From positions 62,001-126,000 of the forward strand of contig JAIVAN010000007.1 in assembly GCA_020171895.1 (NCBI GenBank): DNA of 64,000 nucleotides, given 5' to 3'. Shown here piece by piece: positions 25,296-37,561 of this stretch. The stretch is from Bacillus timonensis (lineage in GTDB: Bacteria; Bacillota; Bacilli; Bacillales; Bacillaceae_L). The position numbers and the translations under genes are program-made. How positions within the stretch are numbered: the stretch's first letter is position 1; each line of letters opens with the position of its first letter. The notes under the pieces are model-generated. The model saw only the letters and a program-made list of their open reading frames with translations. It was not told the DNA's origin and searched no databases.

Positions 25296-26420
25296 TTATT
25301 CTAAGAAATCTTTCAATCTTTTGCTTCTACTAGGGTGACGTAGCTTTCTAAGTGCTTTAGCTTCAATTTGACGAATACGTTCACGAGTTACACCAAAGAC
25401 TTTTCCTACTTCTTCAAGAGTACGTGTACGACCATCATCTAACCCGAAGCGAAGACGTAAAACATTTTCTTCTCTATCCGTTAACGTATCTAATACATCT
25501 TCTAGTTGCTCTTTTAATAACTCATATGCGGCATGCTCAGAAGGTGAAGTTGCGTCTTGGTCTTCTATGAAATCACCTAAATGGGAATCATCCTCTTCTC
25601 CTATGGGCGTTTCTAATGAAACAGGTTCTTGAGCTATCTTTAAGATTTCACGAACTTTATCAGGAGTAAGATCCATGTCTTCACCAATTTCTTCAGGAGT
25701 TGGTTCTCTACCTAAATCTTGAAGTAACTGCCTTTGAACACGAATTAACTTATTAATGGTTTCAACCATATGAACAGGAATACGAATTGTTCTTGCTTGG
25801 TCAGCGATAGCGCGCGTAATTGCTTGGCGAATCCACCAAGTAGCATAGGTACTAAATTTATAGCCTTTTCGGTAATCAAATTTTTCAACGGCTTTAATTA
25901 AACCCATATTACCTTCTTGGATAAGATCTAAAAATAACATACCTCTACCAACGTATCTTTTTGCTATACTTACCACTAGTCGAAGGTTTGCTTCAGCTAA
26001 GCGTCTTTTCGCTTCTTCATCGCCATCTTCGATACGTTTTGCAAGGTTTATTTCTTCTTCAGCTGATAATAAATCTACACGACCGATCTCTTTTAAGTAC
26101 ATACGAACAGGGTCATTGATTTTAACACCAGGAGGAACACTTAAATCGTTTAAGTCAAATTCCTCTTCTTTTGCAAGCTCTTGAATATTTGGATCGCTAT
26201 CAGCATCGCCCTCACCGATTAATTCAACTCCTTGTTCACCAAGGAATTCATAATATTCATCAAGATGGTCTGATTCGACCTCAAAACCGGACATTTTTTC
26301 AGCGATTTCTTCGTACGTAAGAACTCCACGTTTTTTACCTAATTCTGTTAATTGCTCTTTTACTTGATCAATTGTTAATTCTGTTTCCACTTCTTTAGAA
26401 CGAGCTGATTTTTCAGCCAT
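25296..26420 (-). CDS. sigA: RNA polymerase primary sigma factor SigA
   Basis: A 374-residue housekeeping sigma factor. Region 1.1 is the N-terminal acidic ~80 residues; region 1.2 [20 protein letters not shown] near 105; regions 2.1-2.4 [20 protein letters not shown] to [20 protein letters not shown]; region 3 [11 protein letters not shown]; region 4.2 [20 protein letters not shown]. Length and motifs match B. subtilis SigA. ATG at 26420 after AAGGAGGGG. It lies 58 bp after dnaG, and yqxD-dnaG-sigA is the macromolecular-synthesis operon. Confidence 0.99.
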   Translation of the reverse strand: MAEKSARSKEVETELTIDQVKEQLTELGKKRGVLTYEEIAEKMSGFEVESDHLDEYYEFLGEQGVELIGEGDADSDPNIQELAKEEEFDLNDLSVPPGVKINDPVRMYLKEIGRVDLLSAEEEINLAKRIEDGDEEAKRRLAEANLRLVVSIAKRYVGRGMLFLDLIQEGNMGLIKAVEKFDYRKGYKFSTYATWWIRQAITRAIADQARTIRIPVHMVETINKLIRVQRQLLQDLGREPTPEEIGEDMDLTPDKVREILKIAQEPVSLETPIGEEDDSHLGDFIEDQDATSPSEHAAYELLKEQLEDVLDTLTDREENVLRLRFGLDDGRTRTLEEVGKVFGVTRERIRQIEAKALRKLRHPSRSKRLKDFLE

Positions 26421-26478
26421 ATGTTCCCCTCCTTCTAAACTAATAAGCCATAGAGGTTATCACATTTATTATCAATTA

Positions 26479-28296
26479 TTAATTAAGTGCTCTTCTCATA
26501 TGGAGGATTTCCATTGCTATCGTTGCAGCTTTCACATAATCTTTTTGACGTTCTGCTTCTTGTTTATCTTTTTCTTTTTCTCTTATCATTGACAATTTTT
26601 GTTGTTTCAACACCTGTTTAATGTAATCAGATAATTCAGGCTCTAGTATTTCATCCTGTAAGCTCATCATAGCTATATCTGTAACAATCCTCTTTAAGTT
26701 CTCATCTGATAACCTATTTATAAATGCGCTAATGTCTGGTTCATTTCCTTCTTCGTAAAACGCATATAAGTAAGTAATGATTGCCCTATGCTCTTCAATG
26801 TTGAAATTACCTTGTAATGCATCCTGCACTTTTATTACAATATCTTTATTTCGCAGCATATGAGCAATAAGTAATCTTTCTGCTTTTTGAAATGCAGGCA
26901 TCAACTTCTTTGTTAAAATTGGTTGTCTAGCTATATTATTTCTTTTCTCAGACGCATTATCCTTCTTGTTTCGTTCAGCCCGATAAATTTGGAGCTGCTG
27001 TTGTTTTAATGCATCTAAAGAAAGAGAGAATTCTGAAGACAGTTGTCTCAAGTAATGATCACGTTCAACCGCTTTATCTAAGGAACTTATCTCTCTTAAT
27101 ACTTCTTCGATATAGCGTATTCGTTGACCTTCATCCTGCAGATTTTTTCCTCTTCTTAGGTATCTCATTTTAAAGGCCATCGGTGTTAAACTTGCCCCTA
27201 TTACATCATTTCTAAAGCTATCCGCTCCATATTTTTTAATGTAGTCATCAGGGTCCAAACCATCTGTCATTACAGCTATACTAACGTAACATCCAGCATT
27301 CGTTAAAATATTGGCAGCTCTCATTGCAGCTTCAATACCAGCAGAATCAGAATCATAACAAATTACGACTGACTCAACGTTCCTTCTGATGATTTTGGCC
27401 TGTTCTTCAGTAAGAGATGTTCCCATTGTTGCAATTGATTGTGGAAAACCTGCCCTGTCAGCTGCTATGACGTCAGCAAATCCTTCAAAAAGAATAGCTT
27501 GTTGACTTTTACGTATATGAAGTCTTGCATGATTAAAATTATAGATTACTTTACTTTTATTAAAGATAATGGTTTCAGGACTATTTAAATACTTAGGTTC
27601 CCCAGAACGATCCAACACTCTGCCAGAGAACGCAATGGTTTTGCCTTGGTGATCTAGAATCGGAAACATGATTCGATTTCTAAAACGATCAAAATAGGCA
27701 TTTCCTGATTCGCGTTGAATAACGAGTCCTGCACGCTCCATTTGTTGAATGTCAAAACCTCTTTTGACAAGAAGCTTTGAGGCAAATTCCCATGAATCTA
27801 GTGCATAACCAATCTCAAATTTTTCTATGACTTCTTTTGTGAATCCACGGTTTAAAAGATAATCAAGAGCATGTTGACCCTCTTTTGTATTTATCAGTAA
27901 ATGATGATAGAATTTCTTTAATAACTCATGAGCATCAATCATTCGCTGTGATTCTTTTTGTTTTTTACTCGTTTGTTGATCGGTTGCAATATTGGGAAGT
28001 TCTATATTTACTTTTTCAGCAAGCGCTTTGACTGCATGTGTAAATGTATGTCCTTCAATTTCCATTAAAAAGGAAAAAGCATTTCCTCCTGCACCACAAC
28101 CAAAGCAATGATAAATTTGTTTATCAGGCGATACCGAAAAAGATGGAGAATTTTCACCATGGAAGGGACATAATCCAAAATAATTTCTGCCTTGTTTCTT
28201 CAATTGAACATATTCACTAATAACATCTACAATGTCAATTGTTTGACGTATTTTTTCGATTGTTTCCTCGGGAATTCGCACGTTTCCATTTCCCAT
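26479..28296 (-). CDS. dnaG: DNA primase
   Basis: A 605-residue primase that makes RNA primers at the replication fork. The N-terminal zinc domain is GLCPFHGENSPSFSVSPDKQ then YHCFGCGAGGN (residues ~40-70); the catalytic TOPRIM core includes ILFEGFADVIAADRAG near 260 and VVICYDSDSAGIEA near 305 with DGLDPDDY; the C-terminal ~150 residues are the helicase-interacting domain. ATG at 28296, with CGGAG upstream. It follows yqxD by 29 bp. Confidence 0.98.
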   Translation of the reverse strand: MGNGNVRIPEETIEKIRQTIDIVDVISEYVQLKKQGRNYFGLCPFHGENSPSFSVSPDKQIYHCFGCGAGGNAFSFLMEIEGHTFTHAVKALAEKVNIELPNIATDQQTSKKQKESQRMIDAHELLKKFYHHLLINTKEGQHALDYLLNRGFTKEVIEKFEIGYALDSWEFASKLLVKRGFDIQQMERAGLVIQRESGNAYFDRFRNRIMFPILDHQGKTIAFSGRVLDRSGEPKYLNSPETIIFNKSKVIYNFNHARLHIRKSQQAILFEGFADVIAADRAGFPQSIATMGTSLTEEQAKIIRRNVESVVICYDSDSAGIEAAMRAANILTNAGCYVSIAVMTDGLDPDDYIKKYGADSFRNDVIGASLTPMAFKMRYLRRGKNLQDEGQRIRYIEEVLREISSLDKAVERDHYLRQLSSEFSLSLDALKQQQLQIYRAERNKKDNASEKRNNIARQPILTKKLMPAFQKAERLLIAHMLRNKDIVIKVQDALQGNFNIEEHRAIITYLYAFYEEGNEPDISAFINRLSDENLKRIVTDIAMMSLQDEILEPELSDYIKQVLKQQKLSMIREKEKDKQEAERQKDYVKAATIAMEILHMRRALN

Positions 28297-28325
28297 ACCT
28301 AACAGCTCCGTGATATAAAAGTATT

Positions 28326-28798
28326 CTATGTTTCAGCGTTAAATCCTGCACGTTTCGACAAATTTTTTTTCAAAGTTGTGATAAAATGAATTCTGTCCTC
28401 ATCACTAAACGCCTTAGGTCCTTTTGTATAAGTCCCTTTTCTACGTTCTTTGGCTGAAAGATACCTAAGATCAAGAATAGTGTCCATGTCCTTTTCTAAA
28501 TAAATTTTACCTCGAGGATTGATAACAAAAATATTTTTTTTTAACAAGACACTTGCTAAACCTATGTCTTGGGTAACAACAATATCCTGTTTCACTGCAT
28601 GATTCATAATATATAAGTCGGCGGCTTCTTTTCCTGTATCTACATAAACCCACTTACCTCCATAATCATAAGAAGTAACATGATCATACGAAGCAACAAA
28701 GATTACATCAACTAAATATGTATTAGCCAAGGTGACGATTTCATCTTTCACAGGACAAGCATCAGCGTCGACAAATATCGTTATAGTTTTTTCGTCAT
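28326..28798 (-). CDS. yqxD: YqxD (UPF0178/YaiI family), start disturbed by an apparent frameshift
   Basis: UPF0178 proteins begin with a strand and the motif xIFVDADACPVKDE. That motif is read in frame here (about 28743-28785), but upstream in that frame there is no ATG, GTG or TTG before a stop. An ATG at 28798 (ATGACG then A6) is one base out of frame: one more A in the run at 28787-28792 would give MTKKTITIFVDADACPVKDE, a normal N-terminus. So either the run is miscounted, slippage restores the frame, or the gene is damaged. An ATG at 28751 would lose the DxD motif. The rest, with QDIGLASVLL and the basic C-terminus, is intact. Function unknown, PIN-like fold reported for the family. Confidence 0.75.
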
Positions 28799-29147
28799 AT
28801 TTCTCTATTCTACATCACTCCATAGATTCCTTCTTTTCAAAATATATTTCACATAGAAACTTTTATGACGATTGCCTCTTAAAAAATTGTCGATTTTTAT
28901 TTATTGACATTTTATTGTATTTACTTGACAACCCACAATACATAGTTTATTCGTTCAGTCGCCACTCTAAACCTATAAATATACATTTTTATCACAATTT
29001 TTTATTATAATACAAAAAGTCCAATGACGCTATATATCTTTTTTATTTTTTATTCATTTTTATTTACCCCTAATCCGCTCCACTAAACATAAGTGAATGA
29101 AGAGATCTTTATCACTTTTTCTCTCCTTGTAGTTTTAATCATCCAAC
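28799..29147. other. AT-rich region between ppsR and yqxD, promoter area of the yqxD-dnaG-sigA operon
   Basis: About 350 bases without a gene. On the minus strand there is a TATAAT at 29004-29009 with only a poor -35 (TAGCGT), and a TTGTCA near 28925-28930. Runs of A and T are long. I see no hairpin or riboswitch that I can name. Confidence 0.4.
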
Positions 29148-29177
29148 TAAAAAACACATACCTATAAGATATGTGTT
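29148..29177 (-). terminator. Terminator of ppsR
   Basis: AACACATA / TATGTGTT (29153-29160 with 29170-29177) followed by TTTTTT on the minus strand; it overlaps the stop codon. Confidence 0.8.
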
Positions 29178-29988
29178 AATACATCCCTCGATTATTAATT
29201 GAATTCAAAATAATGCTTGCCGTTTCCTCAACCGCTTTATTCGTCACATCAACTACTTCACAACCAATTCTACCTACAACCGATTCAAAATGGTTTAACT
29301 CTTCTTGAATTCGATTAATATTTGCATATATCGCCTTATCATCTAGCCCTAAAGACTTTAATCGCTCTCTCCTAATTTGGTTTAATTTATCAGCACTAAT
29401 CTTTAAACCAAAACACTTTTCTTTTGGAACTTTAAACAACTCTTCAGGTGGATCTACTTCTGGAACAAGTGGCACATTAGCAACCTTTAGTCGCTTATGC
29501 GCTAAAAATTGCGACAGAGGTGTTTTAGAAGTTCTCGATACACCAACTAGTACTATGTCCGCTCTTAATATCCCTCTCGGATCACGACCATCATCGTATT
29601 TTACTGCAAATTCAATCGCTTCAATCTTTTTAAAATAGTCCTCATCAAGCTTTCTAACTAATCCTGGTTCATGTCGAGGAGTCTTTCCGTATAAATCACC
29701 CATCTTATCGATTAGCGGTCCGATTATATCATATGTAATGACATTCTCTCTTTTGGCTTCTTCAAGTAGAAAAGTTCTTAATTCTGGAATTACAATCGTA
29801 AAGGCGATAATTGCATTATTCAGTTTTGCAAGTGAAACAACCTCTGCAAGAGTTGTAACATCCTCTACATATGGAATTCTTTTTATTGATGTATTCGATC
29901 CATTAAACTGGCTTACAGCAGCTTTAACCACTAACTCTGCAGTTTCTCCAACTGAATCAGAAACTACATATATTATACGGTTACTCAT
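29176..29988 (-). CDS. ppsR: Pyruvate, phosphate dikinase / PEP synthase regulatory protein
   Basis: A 270-residue DUF299 family protein: a bifunctional serine/threonine kinase and pyrophosphorylase that controls PPDK or PEP synthase by ADP-dependent phosphorylation. Visible motifs are [12 protein letters not shown] at the N-terminus and the P-loop-like [13 protein letters not shown] near 150. In B. subtilis the neighbour CcpN and YqfL control gluconeogenic genes together. The ATG at 29988 follows GGGGGAATGGT; an in-frame ATG at 30006 is before that site. It follows ccpN by 25 bp. Confidence 0.93.
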   Translation of the reverse strand: MSNRIIYVVSDSVGETAELVVKAAVSQFNGSNTSIKRIPYVEDVTTLAEVVSLAKLNNAIIAFTIVIPELRTFLLEEAKRENVITYDIIGPLIDKMGDLYGKTPRHEPGLVRKLDEDYFKKIEAIEFAVKYDDGRDPRGILRADIVLVGVSRTSKTPLSQFLAHKRLKVANVPLVPEVDPPEELFKVPKEKCFGLKISADKLNQIRRERLKSLGLDDKAIYANINRIQEELNHFESVVGRIGCEVVDVTNKAVEETASIILNSINNRGMY

Positions 29989-30013
29989 ACCATTCCCCCA
30001 TTTCATAATGATT

Positions 30014-30655
30014 TTAGACTAATTCATCATCTGCTAAAGCAACTAAGGCCTTTGTAATATTTGTCTTTGTAATTCTACCAATTACTTCTATTCCACGTTC
30101 AGTTTCCTTTACAATCGGTAGAGCATCAATTTGCTTTTCAATAAGCTTTCTAGCAACATCAATCAAAGAGTCTTCTTTCAGACACATTGTAATATTTGGC
30201 ATTCTAGTCATGATAATGTTAACAGGAATACTATTTAATTCTTGCTTACCCAAACTTGCACGAAGTAAATCTTTTCGTGATAAAACTCCCACTAATGCAG
30301 CACCCTCATCCACAACGAATAATGTACCCACATCTTCGAGAAACATTGTACAAATCGCATCATAAACCGAAACACTCTCATTAACAACCACTGGTATAGA
30401 TTGGTAATCCTTAACTTGAAATTTCTTAACTTTGTCCGTTAAAAGCTGGGAGCCTGTTTTTCCAGTATAAAAATACCCCACCCTTGGCCGCGCTTCTAAA
30501 TATCCTGCCATCGTTAATATCGCTAAATCCGGTCGCAATGTAGCCCTAGTCAAATTAAGCTTGTCAGCAATGTGCTCACCCGTTATAGGACCATTATCCT
30601 TAACAATTTGCAATATCTTTTCTTGTCTTTTGTTGAGTTCGATTGTAATCACCAC
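30014..30655 (-). CDS. ccpN: Transcriptional repressor CcpN (gluconeogenesis)
   Basis: A 213-residue repressor: N-terminal winged helix ([20 protein letters not shown], then [20 protein letters not shown]) and two CBS domains (about residues 75-140 and 145-205) that sense nucleotides. It represses gapB and pckA in B. subtilis when glucose is present. The sequence is close to that protein as I remember it. Two adjacent GTG codons (30655 and 30652) can start; the site AGGTGG overlaps them, so the exact start is open. Own promoter at 30726-30753; followed by ppsR. Confidence 0.94.
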   Translation of the reverse strand: MVITIELNKRQEKILQIVKDNGPITGEHIADKLNLTRATLRPDLAILTMAGYLEARPRVGYFYTGKTGSQLLTDKVKKFQVKDYQSIPVVVNESVSVYDAICTMFLEDVGTLFVVDEGAALVGVLSRKDLLRASLGKQELNSIPVNIIMTRMPNITMCLKEDSLIDVARKLIEKQIDALPIVKETERGIEVIGRITKTNITKALVALADDELV

Positions 30656-30725
30656 CTATCATTTTGAAAAAGCCAAATCCAAATTTACGTAAATTGAACC
30701 AATAAGGTTATACTATTTTCTTTAT

Positions 30726-30753
30726 ATTATATACTAATTAACCGATTTTGTAA
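30726..30753 (-). promoter_or_regulatory. SigA-type promoter of ccpN-ppsR
   Basis: Minus strand: -35 TTACAA (30748-30753), 16-bp spacer, perfect -10 TATAAT (30726-30731). Confidence 0.62.
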
Positions 30754-30769
30754 TAATAAATCTCTTAAA

Positions 30770-30802
30770 AATTAAAGAGCTTGATACCTTATCAAGCTCT
30801 TT
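30770..30802 (-). terminator. Terminator of glyS
   Basis: AAAGAGCTTGAT / ATCAAGCTCTTT with ACCTT loop and T-rich end on the minus strand. Confidence 0.87.
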
Positions 30803-30809
30803 TACCTTC

Positions 30810-32888
30810 TTATTTCACAATCAGTGCATTCATATCAGCAAATAAATAGATTACTTCAGCAATTAAAGCCATTTGTGTTAAACGGTTTTTTCTAACATTT
30901 TCATCTTCAGACATAACCATTGTATTCTCGAAGTACGAATCAATTTCATGTTGAAGAGATGCAAGAGATGTAAAGGCTTTATGCGCATCATTACTTTCCA
31001 TAGAACCTTTAACTTCTGTTTGAACTAGGACATACTTTTCATATAGATTCTTTTCCTCATCAGAAGCAAATAGGTCTTGATTAATTTCACCTATTTCTCC
31101 TTTTTTAGAAATATTTAACACTCTACTTAATGACTCAATAACTTCCTTAAATGATTCACTGCTTTTTTGTTGTTCAAGTACTTCAGCCTTTTGAATAACC
31201 ATATCAATTTTTTCTATATTCGAACCTAGTACGGCATCAATAATGTCATACCTTACACCGCGGTCCGATAACACATTTTTGACTCTCATTTTAAAGAATT
31301 GAATCAACTGGTCCAGTACTTCCTGTTTTTCTTTTTTAAGTATTCCCGCTTCCCCAATAATGGATAATACATGGTCGAGTAAGGATTCTAAACATAAGTT
31401 ATAGCGATTTGTGTGTAAAATTTGAACAATACCAGCTGCTTGTCTTCGTAATGCATAAGGGTCCTGAGAACCAGTTGGGATAATCCCTATCGCAAAACAG
31501 CTAACAATTGTATCAATTTTGTCAGCGATGCTTATTATAGCACCAATATCAGAAGAAGGAGCTGTATCCTCTGCAAAACGAGGTTTGTAATGCTCATTAA
31601 TAGCCTTTGCAACAAGTTCGTGTTCTCCGCTTAAAGTCGCATACTTTTCCCCCATTAGTCCTTGTAATTCAGGGAATTCATATACCATATGTGTTACAAG
31701 ATCAAATTTACAAATTTCAGCCGCACGCTCAATATGAGGAAGATTTTTTTCGTCTACTTTAAGTAAGTGCGCAATATCCTTTGAAATATTTTTTATGCGA
31801 GAAACCTTATTCCCTAAGGAGCCAATTTCTTCATGATATACGATTGAATCAAGTTTTTTAACTAAGTCATCAATCTTTAACTTCAGGTCCTCTTGATAGA
31901 AAAAGTTTGCATCTGACAGACGAGCTCTAAGAACCTTTTCATTACCTTTTGCTACATTTCCAATATGCTTGTGATCTCCATTTCGGATTGTCACGAAGGA
32001 TGGTAATAGCTTTCCTTCCTTGTTTTTCACAGGGAAATATCTTTGATGCTCTTTCATACTTGTTATAAGAACTTCCTCAGGTAATTGAAGAAAGTCTTCT
32101 TCAAAATTACCGTATAAAGCAGTCGGATATTCAACTAAATTATTAACCTCATCTAAAAGAGATTGATCTATCGGAATAACCCAATTATTTTCTTGTTCAA
32201 TTGTTTTAATTTGTTGAACAATCGCTTCTTTACGCTCTAAAGAATCAGCAATAACGTATTGTGAAAGCAGCTTTTGCTCATACTCTCTTGGAGAAGGGAT
32301 TTCAATTTCAGTCCCTAGAAAGCGATGCCCTCTTGTTGTATTACTAGAAGTAACATTAGAGATTGTTAATGGAAAAACTTCATTACCATATAAAGCAAGT
32401 ACCCATTTGATAGGCCTAACAAATTTCAACTCTTCCGTTCCCCACTTCATATTTTTAGGGAAAGACATATTTTTAATTAACTTTTCAATTTCAGGAAGTT
32501 CATTTATGGTTTCTTGACCTTTAATATTTTTCGTAATATGAGCATACTCAACCCCGTTAATTTCTTTAAAATAGATGTCATCTACAGAAGCGTTTTGGCC
32601 CTTAGTAAATCCAATCGCTGCTTTTGTCCAGTTGTTATCATTGTCTAATGCAATTTTTTTAGCTGGACCCTTGGCTTCAATTTCTTGATCTTCCTGTTTT
32701 TCTGCTAAATCTGTAATAAGAACAGCTAATCTCCTAGGAGTTGAAAAACTTCTAACTTGATCAAACCTTATATTTTTCTCCAAAAGCCAACTGGTCATTT
32801 TATCTGCTAATTGGTTCATTGAATCGACAACAAACCTTGCTGGCATTTCCTCTAATCCAATTTCGATTAATAGATCACGTTTACTCAT
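30810..32888 (-). CDS. glyS: Glycyl-tRNA synthetase beta subunit
   Basis: A 692-residue beta chain of the alpha2-beta2 glycyl-tRNA synthetase, which recognises tRNA. Begins [19 protein letters not shown], with the B3/B4-like region in the first half, the HD-like segment ([20 protein letters not shown], then LMGEKYA) near 395-425 and the DALR-type C-terminal domain. The ATG at 32888 is read from GGGAGGG and overlaps the glyQ stop by 8 bp; an in-frame TTG at 32894 is too close. Operon glyQ-glyS under the T-box at 33926. Confidence 0.98.
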   Translation of the reverse strand: MSKRDLLIEIGLEEMPARFVVDSMNQLADKMTSWLLEKNIRFDQVRSFSTPRRLAVLITDLAEKQEDQEIEAKGPAKKIALDNDNNWTKAAIGFTKGQNASVDDIYFKEINGVEYAHITKNIKGQETINELPEIEKLIKNMSFPKNMKWGTEELKFVRPIKWVLALYGNEVFPLTISNVTSSNTTRGHRFLGTEIEIPSPREYEQKLLSQYVIADSLERKEAIVQQIKTIEQENNWVIPIDQSLLDEVNNLVEYPTALYGNFEEDFLQLPEEVLITSMKEHQRYFPVKNKEGKLLPSFVTIRNGDHKHIGNVAKGNEKVLRARLSDANFFYQEDLKLKIDDLVKKLDSIVYHEEIGSLGNKVSRIKNISKDIAHLLKVDEKNLPHIERAAEICKFDLVTHMVYEFPELQGLMGEKYATLSGEHELVAKAINEHYKPRFAEDTAPSSDIGAIISIADKIDTIVSCFAIGIIPTGSQDPYALRRQAAGIVQILHTNRYNLCLESLLDHVLSIIGEAGILKKEKQEVLDQLIQFFKMRVKNVLSDRGVRYDIIDAVLGSNIEKIDMVIQKAEVLEQQKSSESFKEVIESLSRVLNISKKGEIGEINQDLFASDEEKNLYEKYVLVQTEVKGSMESNDAHKAFTSLASLQHEIDSYFENTMVMSEDENVRKNRLTQMALIAEVIYLFADMNALIVK

Positions 32889-33765
32889 TTTCAAGCCCTC
32901 CCTTAAGCATAGGAAAACCTAATCTTTCTCTTTCTTCAAAATAGGTTTTAGCAATTTTCCTTGCTAAGTTTCTAACTCTACCTATATATCCTGTTCGTTC
33001 TGTAACTGAAATTGCTCCTTTTGCGTCTAACTGGTTAAAAGTATGTGAGCATTTCAACACATAATCATATGCAGGATATACTAAGCCCTCTTCCATTTGT
33101 CTATGAGCTTCCTTTTCATAGATAGAAAAGAGATTAAATAACATCTCAGTATCAGACGTTTCAAATGTGTATTTTGAATGTTCATATTCAGGTTGCAAGA
33201 AAATATCTCTTACCGTAAAACCGTCTGTCCATTCTAAATCAAAAACGTTTTCTTTGTCTTGTATATATGATGCAAGTCGCTCTACACCGTATGTGATTTC
33301 AACGGATACTGGCTTACACTCTAATCCTCCAACTTGTTGGAAATAGGTAAATTGAGTGATTTCCATACCATCTAACCAAACTTCCCATCCTAAACCAGCT
33401 GCACCTAAGGTTGGCGCTTCCCAATTATCTTCAACAAAACGAATATCATGTTGTAGAGGATCAATTCCTAAAGCCTTCAATGAATCCAAGTACAACTCCT
33501 GAATGTTGTCAGGTGATGGCTTCATAATTACTTGGAATTGATGATGCTGATATAGTCTATTTGGGTTTTCTCCATATCTCCCATCAACCGGTCTTCTTGA
33601 TGGCTCAACATATGCAACATTCCAAGGTTCAGGCCCTAAACTTCTTAAAAAAGTATACGGACTCATTGTTCCTGCACCTTTTTCAACATCATATGCTTGC
33701 ATTAAAATACAACCTTGATCTGACCAATGCTTTTGTAAAGTTAAAATCATATTTTGAATGTTCAT
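32881..33765 (-). CDS. glyQ: Glycyl-tRNA synthetase alpha subunit
   Basis: A 294-residue class II synthetase chain that holds the glycyl-adenylate site: motifs [40 protein letters not shown] (motif 2) and GVERLASY (motif 3) are visible. It works with GlyS. ATG at 33765 after GGAGGTGCTTT. Transcription is controlled by a T-box leader. Confidence 0.98.
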   Translation of the reverse strand: MNIQNMILTLQKHWSDQGCILMQAYDVEKGAGTMSPYTFLRSLGPEPWNVAYVEPSRRPVDGRYGENPNRLYQHHQFQVIMKPSPDNIQELYLDSLKALGIDPLQHDIRFVEDNWEAPTLGAAGLGWEVWLDGMEITQFTYFQQVGGLECKPVSVEITYGVERLASYIQDKENVFDLEWTDGFTVRDIFLQPEYEHSKYTFETSDTEMLFNLFSIYEKEAHRQMEEGLVYPAYDYVLKCSHTFNQLDAKGAISVTERTGYIGRVRNLARKIAKTYFEERERLGFPMLKGGLENE

Positions 33766-33925
33766 AAAGCACCTCCGATAATATTCCTACTAATTTTAGA
33801 CTTCTATTTACTGCATGTTAATATGTGTTACACACTGTGCTGTTTCAACTACAGGCAATCGAAAGCTCTATTGAGTTACAGTTTGACACAAGTATTAGCT
33901 AATACTTTCCCAATAGATTCAAAAA

Positions 33926-34145
33926 TAAAAAACTCCCGTCTCTATGTCATATCATTGACATAGGGACGAGAGTTACCCGCGGTTCCACCCTAATTGCTAT
34001 ATGCTTTTAAAAAGTTCATATAGCCTCTTTTACAAACTCACTCCAGAACGCCTTCCTTACCACTCTATACCCTAGCTCACACCACCCTAGGTTCGCTTTT
34101 ATATCGTAAGTAAGTACTACTTTCCTTCAACGTGTCATATTTTTA
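33926..34145 (-). promoter_or_regulatory. T-box riboswitch of glyQS
   Basis: On the minus strand the leader holds the T-box AGGGTGGAACCGCGG (about 33977-33992) followed by the terminator AACTCTCGTCCC...GGGAGTT then T-run (33926-33974). Upstream is the stem I region, starting near GTTGAAGG (34131), with GGAAGGCG (about 34050), where GGC is the likely glycine specifier codon. Uncharged tRNA-Gly would favour the antiterminator and expression of glyQ-glyS. Loop numbering was not computed. Confidence 0.93.
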
Positions 34146-34151
34146 ATATGC

Positions 34152-34180
34152 ATATTATATGAAAAGCTAACAGATGTCAA
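34152..34180 (-). promoter_or_regulatory. SigA promoter of the glyQS T-box operon
   Basis: Minus strand: perfect -35 TTGACA (34175-34180), 17-bp spacer, -10 TAATAT (34152-34157). The -35 overlaps the recO stop codon. Confidence 0.85.
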
Positions 34181-34935
34181 CTATCATATAACCCTTTGAG
34201 TTGATCCATTTGGTTTAAAAATCTCTTTGATTTTAAAGTCAAACCTGAATACTCTTCATAATATGCTGAAATAACCTGCTTAAGTTCGCTTTTCGTTTGA
34301 TCTTTTAGATTAATGTTTCCTAACCTATTTAAATCGAAATAGTAAAATAATCTAAGTAATTTAACGGTAGCTTGGGAAATTTTAAAATGATAAGAATCTT
34401 TATCCATACAACGGCGGCAAAGAAAACCGCCTTCTCTAATTGAAAAGACGAAATCACCAGTTTGACTCTCACAAATCGAACACTTATCTAGTCTTGGATA
34501 TAACCCTAAAACTGGGAGCATTTTCATTTCATAAATGTAGGTTAATACATCTACATCTAGTCCTTCATTCATATATTGTAATGTTTGAAGTAGTAGCTCA
34601 AACATGAATGGGTTTGGCTTCTTTTCATCCGTGCTTTTATCTGTTAACTCAACAATATATGATGCATATGCTGTAAGAAATATATCTTCCCGTATTGATC
34701 GCATTGTAGATATTGTTTCCCCTTGCTGTAAGCTTCCTAAGCCGGAACTCTTTTGCATAAGAAAGTATCCGTATGTAAAAGGTTGTGTAATAGCAGACAG
34801 TCGACTACTCGGTTTTTTAGCACCCCTGGCCATTACACCAACCTTCCCCCATTCACGAGTATATAATGTAACAACTTTATTGGTTTCACCATAATCATTT
34901 GTACGAATGACAATTCCTTCACATTTTTGCAACAA
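34177..34935 (-). CDS. recO: DNA repair protein RecO
   Basis: A 252-residue RecO: helps RecR load RecA onto SSB-covered single-strand DNA. The N-terminal OB fold ([20 protein letters not shown]) is followed by helices and a four-cysteine zinc site (CSICESQTG and [10 protein letters not shown]). The start is probably the TTG at 34935 (MLQKCEG), after GGTGACATC. It ends the long operon pgpH-ybeY-dgkA-cdd-era-yqzL-recO. Confidence 0.96.
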   Translation of the reverse strand: MLQKCEGIVIRTNDYGETNKVVTLYTREWGKVGVMARGAKKPSSRLSAITQPFTYGYFLMQKSSGLGSLQQGETISTMRSIREDIFLTAYASYIVELTDKSTDEKKPNPFMFELLLQTLQYMNEGLDVDVLTYIYEMKMLPVLGLYPRLDKCSICESQTGDFVFSIREGGFLCRRCMDKDSYHFKISQATVKLLRLFYYFDLNRLGNINLKDQTKSELKQVISAYYEEYSGLTLKSKRFLNQMDQLKGLYDS

Positions 34936-34971
34936 AAGATGTCACCATCCAATTAGTAAAGAGTAGGATGG

Positions 34972-35118
34972 TCAAGAAATTGGAGAATCCAATTGTGCTA
35001 GCTCTTCATTTTCTAGTAAATCGGGTCCTTCTTGGTTCTCCTTTTCCATTTCTTTAAAAAGAAGATACGTATCAATATTACCTGTATTACTAAACACCTT
35101 CCAGGTAAAATCTAACAT
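34972..35118 (-). CDS. yqzL: YqzL family small protein
   Basis: A 48-residue acidic protein beginning MLDFTWKVFSNTGNIDTYLL, the YqzL family signature; the gene lies between era and recO in Bacilli. Function unknown. The ATG at 35118 follows GAAAGGTGGGG at good spacing; an in-frame start at 35169 lies upstream of that site and would add residues the family lacks. Confidence 0.88.
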   Translation of the reverse strand: MLDFTWKVFSNTGNIDTYLLFKEMEKENQEGPDLLENEELAQLDSPIS

Positions 35119-35292
35119 AAAAAACCCCACCTTTCTGTTAGTTAAGCTTAGCAATCTATCCAATTCCATATCATTATCTTGACCGTTTTTTAAGAAATCA
35201 TGTTACACAATATTTACTAATAGAAAACACTTGCTTTTTAGACATTTTATGTGCCTTATTATTCGGTGTTGATTAATCAGTATGACCCATTA

Positions 35293-36634
<1,342 letters not shown>

Positions 36635-36717
36635 TTATAAACTTATTTTACATAAAAAATGATCAAAAATCATTACATCACATCATTTGTAATATAAAAG
36701 TAAGAATTTTTAAAATA

Positions 36718-37107
36718 TTATAATAATTCGGTGAGGTAAGGGAAAAAAATAATTAAACCTATAATAACAGAGATAATCGCAAAAACAAAAACAGCCCCTG
36801 CTGATGTATCCTTCGCTATTTTCGCCAATCGATGTTCCTCGAGCGTAACTAAATCGACTACCCGCTCAATCGCTGTATTCATTAACTCTAAGCTTAGCAT
36901 TCCACCAATTAATAGTATTAAAATGATCCACTCATACACAGAAATAGAAAATATAAACCCAAGCAATAGCACAAGTAAGGTTAGACATAGGTGAATTTGT
37001 AGATTCCGTTCTTTTATAACAGAATACTTGATGCCATTCCATGCATAAGAGAAACTATTTAATAATCTACTCCACTCACTTTTTCGTGTTTTATCGTGAA
37101 AGGCCAT
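36718..37107 (-). CDS. dgkA: Undecaprenol kinase / diacylglycerol kinase family
   Basis: A 129-residue membrane enzyme of the DgkA family; in Gram-positives it phosphorylates undecaprenol to return it to the cell-wall lipid cycle. Three membrane segments; the family motif GMLSLELMNTAIERVVDL (near residue 70) contains the catalytic Glu and Asn, and ITHLCL-like N-terminal amphipathic helix ERNLQIHLC. It overlaps the ybeY end by 17 bp. ATG at 37107. Confidence 0.96.
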   Translation of the reverse strand: MAFHDKTRKSEWSRLLNSFSYAWNGIKYSVIKERNLQIHLCLTLLVLLLGFIFSISVYEWIILILLIGGMLSLELMNTAIERVVDLVTLEEHRLAKIAKDTSAGAVFVFAIISVIIGLIIFFPYLTELL

Positions 37108-37561
37108 ATTCGTTCAATATTTCCTTTTGTTTTGAAAACATCTTTTCTTCATCTTCCTTTACTTCATGATCGTAGCCAAGTAAGTGAAGAAAACCATGAA
37201 CGGCTAAAAAGCCAAGCTCTCTCTGAAAGGAATGTCCATATTCTACCGCTTGTTCTTTCGTTCTTGGAATTGAAATAATAATGTCACCTAAAACTACCGG
37301 AATGTTATCCCCTACGATTTTAATTTCACCATCACCTAGCTCTTCCATCGCAAAAGAAATGACATCTGTTGGCTGATCCTTGTCCCTGTATTCACGATTA
37401 ATTTCTTGTATTCTTTCGTTGTCTACAAAAGTTACAGATACCTCTGCACCGGTGCTAACCCCTTCAATCTTTGCAGCTAAATTTAATAATTCTTCAACAA
37501 AATTCAATTGGTCTTGCATTACTTCGTTCGTTTCATCAATAAAATCTATTTCAAGTATCAT
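37091..37561 (-). CDS. ybeY: Endoribonuclease YbeY
   Basis: A 156-residue zinc RNase for 16S rRNA 3' maturation and ribosome quality control. The zinc motif HGFLHLLGYDHE (H-x3-H-x5-H) near residue 122 and the strand DVISFAM are present. Start ATG (37561) overlaps the pgpH stop as ATGA. Neighbours era and dgkA are as expected. Confidence 0.97.
   Translation of the reverse strand: MILEIDFIDETNEVMQDQLNFVEELLNLAAKIEGVSTGAEVSVTFVDNERIQEINREYRDKDQPTDVISFAMEELGDGEIKIVGDNIPVVLGDIIISIPRTKEQAVEYGHSFQRELGFLAVHGFLHLLGYDHEVKEDEEKMFSKQKEILNEYGLSR

Noticed and set aside
28326-28751. yqxD starting at the ATG at 28751
   Set aside because: It would drop the DADACP motif that the family needs and that is present in frame just upstream.
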